Translations under genes and position numbers: made by a program
Origin: DATKFM01 sp963851215
GTDB taxonomy: Bacteria > Pseudomonadota > Alphaproteobacteria > Dongiales > Dongiaceae
Length of the DNA: 64,000 nt
Reading direction: 5' to 3'
NCBI GenBank assembly: GCA_963851215.1
Contig: CAWKOG010000014.1
Location: 186,001-250,000, forward strand
The notes under the pieces: model-generated
What the model saw: only the letters and a program-made list of their open reading frames with translations
The model's database searches: none
Told to the model about the DNA's origin: nothing
Part shown: positions 60,934 through 64,000 of the stretch, piece after piece
How the letters are laid out: each line of letters opens with the position of its first letter
Position numbering within the stretch: the stretch's first letter is position 1

Positions 60934-61956
60934 TTACTGACTAGGCTGCGTGTATATCTGATCGAACACGCCGCCATCGGCGAAATGCTCCGCCTGCGCG
61001 GTCTTCCAGCCGCCGAACAGCTCATCCACCGTGAACAGCGGCAGGTTCGGGAATTGGCTGGCATATTTCTGCGCCACCTCGGCCAGGCGCGGACGATAGA
61101 AATTCTTCGCCGCGATCTCCTGCCCGGCGGGCGAGTAGAGATACTGCAGATAGGCTTCTGCCACCGCGCGAGTGCCATGCTCGTCGACGACCTTGTCGAC
61201 GACCGCGATCGAGGGTTCCGCCAGAATGCTGATCGTCGGCACGACGATCTCAAGCTGATCCGGCCCGAGCTCGTTGATGGCCAGATGTGCTTCGTTCTCC
61301 CAGGCCAGGAGAACGTCGCCGATGCCCCGCTGCACGAAGGTGGTGGTCGAGCCGCGGGCGCCGGTGTCGAGCACGGGCACATGCTTGAACAATTCGGCGA
61401 CAAAATCCCGCGCCTTCTGCGCATCGCCGCCGTTCTTCAGCACATAGCCCCAGGCCGCCAGATAGTTCCAGCGCGCGCCGCCCGAGGTCTTCGGGTTCGG
61501 CGTGATCACCTGCACATCAGGCTTCACCAGGTCGGCCCAGTCCTTGATGCCCTTGGGATTGCCCTTGCGCACCAGGAACACGATGGTCGAGGTGTAGGGC
61601 GCGCTGTTATCTCCCAGCTTGGTCGCCCATTCCGGTGAAATCAGTTCGCTCTGCTTGACGATGGCGTCGATGTCATAGGCCAGCGCCAGCGTGACCACGT
61701 CGGCCTCCAGCCCATCGATCACGGCGCGCGCCTGCTTGCCGGAACCGCCATGGGACATGTTCACGGTGACGTTGTCGCCGGTCTTCGCCAACCACTCCTT
61801 GGCGAAGGCGTCGTTGAACTCCTTATAGAACTCGCGCGTGGGGTCGTAGGAAACGTTCAGCAGCGTGATGTCTTCGGCATTGGCCGGCAGCGACGACAAG
61901 GCAATCGCCCCAGCCAGCAGGACACCGGGAATTCGAATAAGCTTAGAGAGACGCAT
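60934..61956 (-). CDS. sbp: Periplasmic sulfate-binding protein
   Basis: Sbp captures sulfate for CysTWA. The signal peptide is MRLSKLIRIPGVLLAGAIAL then SSLPANA. Ligand motifs: NVSYDPTREFYKEFN, the MSHGGSGKQARAVIDGL block, TPNPKTSGGARWNYLAAW, and TTTFVQRGIGDVLLAWENEA. It has 340 residues. An AG-rich site (GGAGGTTTC) precedes the ATG. First gene of the operon, 210 nt behind the SAM-II riboswitch. Confidence 0.95.
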   Translation of the reverse strand: MRLSKLIRIPGVLLAGAIALSSLPANAEDITLLNVSYDPTREFYKEFNDAFAKEWLAKTGDNVTVNMSHGGSGKQARAVIDGLEADVVTLALAYDIDAIVKQSELISPEWATKLGDNSAPYTSTIVFLVRKGNPKGIKDWADLVKPDVQVITPNPKTSGGARWNYLAAWGYVLKNGGDAQKARDFVAELFKHVPVLDTGARGSTTTFVQRGIGDVLLAWENEAHLAINELGPDQLEIVVPTISILAEPSIAVVDKVVDEHGTRAVAEAYLQYLYSPAGQEIAAKNFYRPRLAEVAQKYASQFPNLPLFTVDELFGGWKTAQAEHFADGGVFDQIYTQPSQ

Positions 61957-62051
61957 GGAGAAACCTCCAACTTCGTTGGCCAGTCATTTCAGGATTTACG
62001 GTCCGGCGGTGACAGCAACGCTGCCCGATTGCCGGCAATGTCCGATTCAGA

Positions 62052-62099
62052 TCAGGGTCGATCCGTTCGAACGATCATGTCAGGCGTAGGCGACATCAT
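62052..62099 (-). CDS. 15-codon leader ORF upstream of sbp
   Basis: MMSPTPDMIVRTDRP followed by a stop, between the riboswitch and sbp. An AGGAG sequence (62106-62110) stands exactly 6 nt before its ATG, a better ribosome-binding site than many genes here have. It contains two adjacent and one further Met but no Cys. It could be a translated leader that adds a second layer of control, or chance. Confidence 0.4.
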   Translation of the reverse strand: MMSPTPDMIVRTDRP

Positions 62100-62127
62100 C
62101 GAAATCTCCTCTTCGATTGCCGCACCT

Positions 62128-62160
62128 AAAACGAAACCCGCACAGCAAGGGCCGGCGGGT
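62128..62160 (-). terminator. Terminator-like hairpin next to the SAM-II aptamer
   Basis: On the minus strand ACCCGC, a 13-nt loop, GCGGGT, then TTCGTTTT. The stem is 6 bp with a T-rich end, starting 6 nt after the aptamer. It would be the expression platform if the riboswitch acts on transcription. Confidence 0.55.
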
Positions 62161-62166
62161 GGCCTC

Positions 62167-62217
62167 GCTTTAGCTGCATTTGTTAAGCGCCCGCAAGCTG
62201 AATGCTCAAATCGGCGC
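62167..62217 (-). promoter_or_regulatory. SAM-II riboswitch upstream of the sulfate uptake operon
   Basis: Reading the minus strand from 62217: P1 arm GCGCC, then GATTTGA, then AGCTTGCG, P1 arm GGCGC (62191-62187), then TTAAC and AAATGCAGCTAAAG. This is the SAM-II layout, an H-type pseudoknot with a 5-bp P1. The bases GATTT in loop 1 and AAATGxAGCTAAA in the 3' segment are those of the crystallised SAM-II RNA as I recall it. TTGC in loop 1 can pair with GCAG in the tail, giving the second pseudoknot helix. SAM-II binds S-adenosylmethionine and usually represses methionine genes; here it precedes sbp-cysT-FAD-cysW-cysA. Confidence 0.85.
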
Positions 62218-62437
62218 ATGGGAAACGCTAGCAAAGGCGGCGCGCTGGCGTCAATTGAAATTTATTCATCATGTTTCACCGCACCGGCGCGATCACGGAA
62301 ATTGCACGGCTGGAAAGAAACGCGAACATTGGCCAGTTGACCGCGGGTAACCGGTCGGCGATAAACCGCGCGCCTTCAGGCGGAGCGTTCCACTCTCCGT
62401 CCTACTTACAGATAGATAGAGGGGTCCACACCTTCCG

Positions 62438-63478
62438 ATGAGCACGCCGTCCAAGCGCATCTTCTCGGGCGTTCAGCCCACGCATAATCTCCATCTCGGC
62501 AACTATCTCGGCGCGATCAAGAACTGGGTCAAGCTGCAGGACCAGTTCGACTGCATCTATTGCGTCGTCGATATGCACGCCATCACCGTCTGGCAGGATC
62601 CGAAGCTGCTGCAGCAGCAAACGCGGGAAATCGCCGCGGGCTTCGTCGCCGCCGGCGTCGATGCGCGCAAGCATATCGTCTTCAACCAGAGCCAGTCGCC
62701 GGCCCATGCGCAGCTCGCCTGGATCTTCAATTGCGTGGCGCGGCTCGGCTGGCTCAACCGCATGACCCAGTTCAAGGAGAAGGCGGGCAAGGATCGCGAG
62801 AACGCGTCCGTCGGTCTCTACGCCTATCCGAACCTGATGGCGGCAGACATCCTCGCCTACAAGGCGACACATGTGCCCGTGGGCGAGGATCAGAAGCAGC
62901 ATCTGGAACTGGCGCGGGACATCGCGCAGAAATTCAACAACGACTTCGGCGTGAATTTCTTCCCGCTGCCGGAGCCGCAGATATTCGGCACGGCGACACG
63001 GGTGATGTCGCTGCGCGACGGCACCAAGAAGATGAGCAAGTCCGATCCCTCCGACTACAGCCGCATCAACATGACCGACGATGCCGAGGCGGTGGCGCTG
63101 AAGATCCGCAAGGCGAAGACCGATCCCCATCCCCTGCCCGGCCCCGATGCGCTCGACGACAAGGACCGCGTCATCGCCGCGCGCGAGGCGGAGCGGCCGG
63201 AGGCGTTCAACCTCCTGGGCATCTATGCAGCACTGGCTGACAAGCCGCTGAAGGATGTGCTGACGGAATTCGAGGGCAAGGAGTTCTCGTTCTTCAAGCA
63301 GGTGCTGAGCGACCTCTCCGTCGCCACCATCGGCAGGCTCGGCCATGAGATGAAGCGGCTGATGAGCGACAAAACGGAGATCGACGGCATCTTGCGCGAC
63401 GGCGCCGAGCGGGCGCGGGCGATCTCAGGGCCGATCATGCGCGAGGTCGAGGACATCGTCGGCTTCCTGCGGCCGTGA
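62438..63478 (+). CDS. trpS: Tryptophanyl-tRNA synthetase
   Basis: TrpS charges tRNA-Trp. The class I signature HIGH appears as HLGN in RIFSGVQPTHNLHLGNYLGAI, and KMSKS is in DGTKKMSKSDPSDYSRI. The intervening DMHAIT, GWLNRMTQFKEKAG and VPVGEDQKQHLELARDIA are family blocks. It has 346 residues, normal, and no frame breaks. It is divergent from the sulfate operon, 481 bp away. That gap holds the riboswitch; I saw no tRNA or Trp leader peptide in front of trpS. Confidence 0.96.
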   Translation: MSTPSKRIFSGVQPTHNLHLGNYLGAIKNWVKLQDQFDCIYCVVDMHAITVWQDPKLLQQQTREIAAGFVAAGVDARKHIVFNQSQSPAHAQLAWIFNCVARLGWLNRMTQFKEKAGKDRENASVGLYAYPNLMAADILAYKATHVPVGEDQKQHLELARDIAQKFNNDFGVNFFPLPEPQIFGTATRVMSLRDGTKKMSKSDPSDYSRINMTDDAEAVALKIRKAKTDPHPLPGPDALDDKDRVIAAREAERPEAFNLLGIYAALADKPLKDVLTEFEGKEFSFFKQVLSDLSVATIGRLGHEMKRLMSDKTEIDGILRDGAERARAISGPIMREVEDIVGFLRP

Positions 63479-63485
63479 GATAGAC

Positions 63486-63986
63486 GTGAGCGGCGGCGCG
63501 ATCAGCTTTCGATTTGCAACGCCCGATGACCGGCTGGTCCTCCAGCAGCTCTTCCACGAAGCCGAGGTCCACTATGAGGGCCACAATGCGCCATCGCGGG
63601 ACCTCGTCGCCGCCCATGTCGACCGGGATGTGATTCCCGCGCTCGCGCGCTGCGAGATCCTGCTGGCCGAATGCGATGGTGCGATGGCGGCGATGACCAG
63701 CTTTGGGCAGCTTTATCCCGCACCAAATCTCGGCGGGCAAATTCAAGTGAAGGATATCTTCGTCCGCGACGGTTTTCGCAATCGCGGCTTAGGCACGGCG
63801 ATCATCCGGCGTCTGGCCGCCCTGGCGCTGGAGCGGCGCTGCTCGCGGGTCGATTGGACGGCGGAGACAAGCAACCCGCGGGCGATCGAATTCTACGACC
63901 GGCTCGGCGTGCCCCGGGTCGAAAGCAAGGTGTATTTCCGGCTGGAAGGCGACGTACTCGCGCTATTTGCCGGCGCCGGTAAATAG
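63486..63986 (+). CDS. GNAT-family N-acetyltransferase
   Basis: This 166-residue acetyltransferase starts with GTG at 63486 (MSGGAISFRFATPDDRLVL), 7 bp after trpS. The acetyl-CoA-binding motif A is IFVRDGFRNRGLGTAIIRRL (R-x-x-G-x-G/A type), followed by DWTAETSNPRAIEFYDRLG, the usual end of the fold. The substrate is unknown. It is probably co-transcribed with trpS. Confidence 0.88.
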   Translation: MSGGAISFRFATPDDRLVLQQLFHEAEVHYEGHNAPSRDLVAAHVDRDVIPALARCEILLAECDGAMAAMTSFGQLYPAPNLGGQIQVKDIFVRDGFRNRGLGTAIIRRLAALALERRCSRVDWTAETSNPRAIEFYDRLGVPRVESKVYFRLEGDVLALFAGAGK

Positions 63987-64000
63987 CCGCTTACCGCCTG

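Overview
The window is high-GC DNA from an alphaproteobacterium, probably close to the Rhodospirillales. The class rests on several independent signs: the order dnaK-dnaJ-dapB, a heat-shock promoter of alphaproteobacterial type before dnaK, the unit phoR-pstSCAB-phoU-phoB, the maeB/mutS/glnD/murJ/trpS gene set, and a SAM-II riboswitch. The finer placement is a guess. I found no rRNA, tRNA, CRISPR array, prophage or transposase.

Layout. 1-6162: the 3' part of a giant RTX calcium-binding repeat protein with a type I secretion-like tail. 6.2-20.4 kb: housekeeping genes (a DUF1848 protein, dnaK, dnaJ, dapB, an EamA transporter, a DUF2244 protein, nth, a lipoprotein, an EI24 protein, a PfkB kinase, typA, an AmpG-like transporter, ppa). 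20.4-28.3 kb, minus strand: the complete phosphate regulon core with a Pho box in front of pstS. 28.5-36.3 kb: a secreted protein, maeB, mutS and a glutamine-synthetase-like ligase. 36.4-50.5 kb: an accessory stretch with an acyltransferase, a decayed cyclase/TPR gene of lower GC, a hydantoinase-type operon containing an enolase-superfamily enzyme, an aminotransferase, a LysR regulator with divergent targets, and the pseudouridine breakdown pair psuK-psuG. 50.7-56.4 kb: glnD, an orphan PstS-like protein and murJ. 56.5-62.2 kb, minus strand: a sulfate ABC transporter operon (sbp-cysT-FAD enzyme-cysW-cysA) preceded by a SAM-II riboswitch with a terminator-like hairpin and a 15-codon leader ORF. 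62.4-64 kb: trpS and a GNAT acetyltransferase.

How the parts work together. PhoR/PhoB control high-affinity phosphate import through PstSCAB, with PhoU as the negative link. The sulfate importer looks controlled by S-adenosylmethionine, the end product of sulfur assimilation. HyuA/HyuB, an enolase-superfamily enzyme and a 69-residue Cys-rich protein form one tightly packed operon, probably for an amide, lactam or carboxylation reaction. PsuK and PsuG recycle pseudouridine to uracil and ribose 5-phosphate.

A strong caveat: about 20 genes, including essential ones (dnaK, dnaJ, the pst genes, mutS, glnD, cysA), are broken in frame about 45-50 times. Wherever I resolved the break, with one exception, it is a single extra base, usually a duplicated neighbour. 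This looks like sequencing or assembly error, not decay. Broken genes are reported as whole repaired spans, with the approximate break sites in the evidence.
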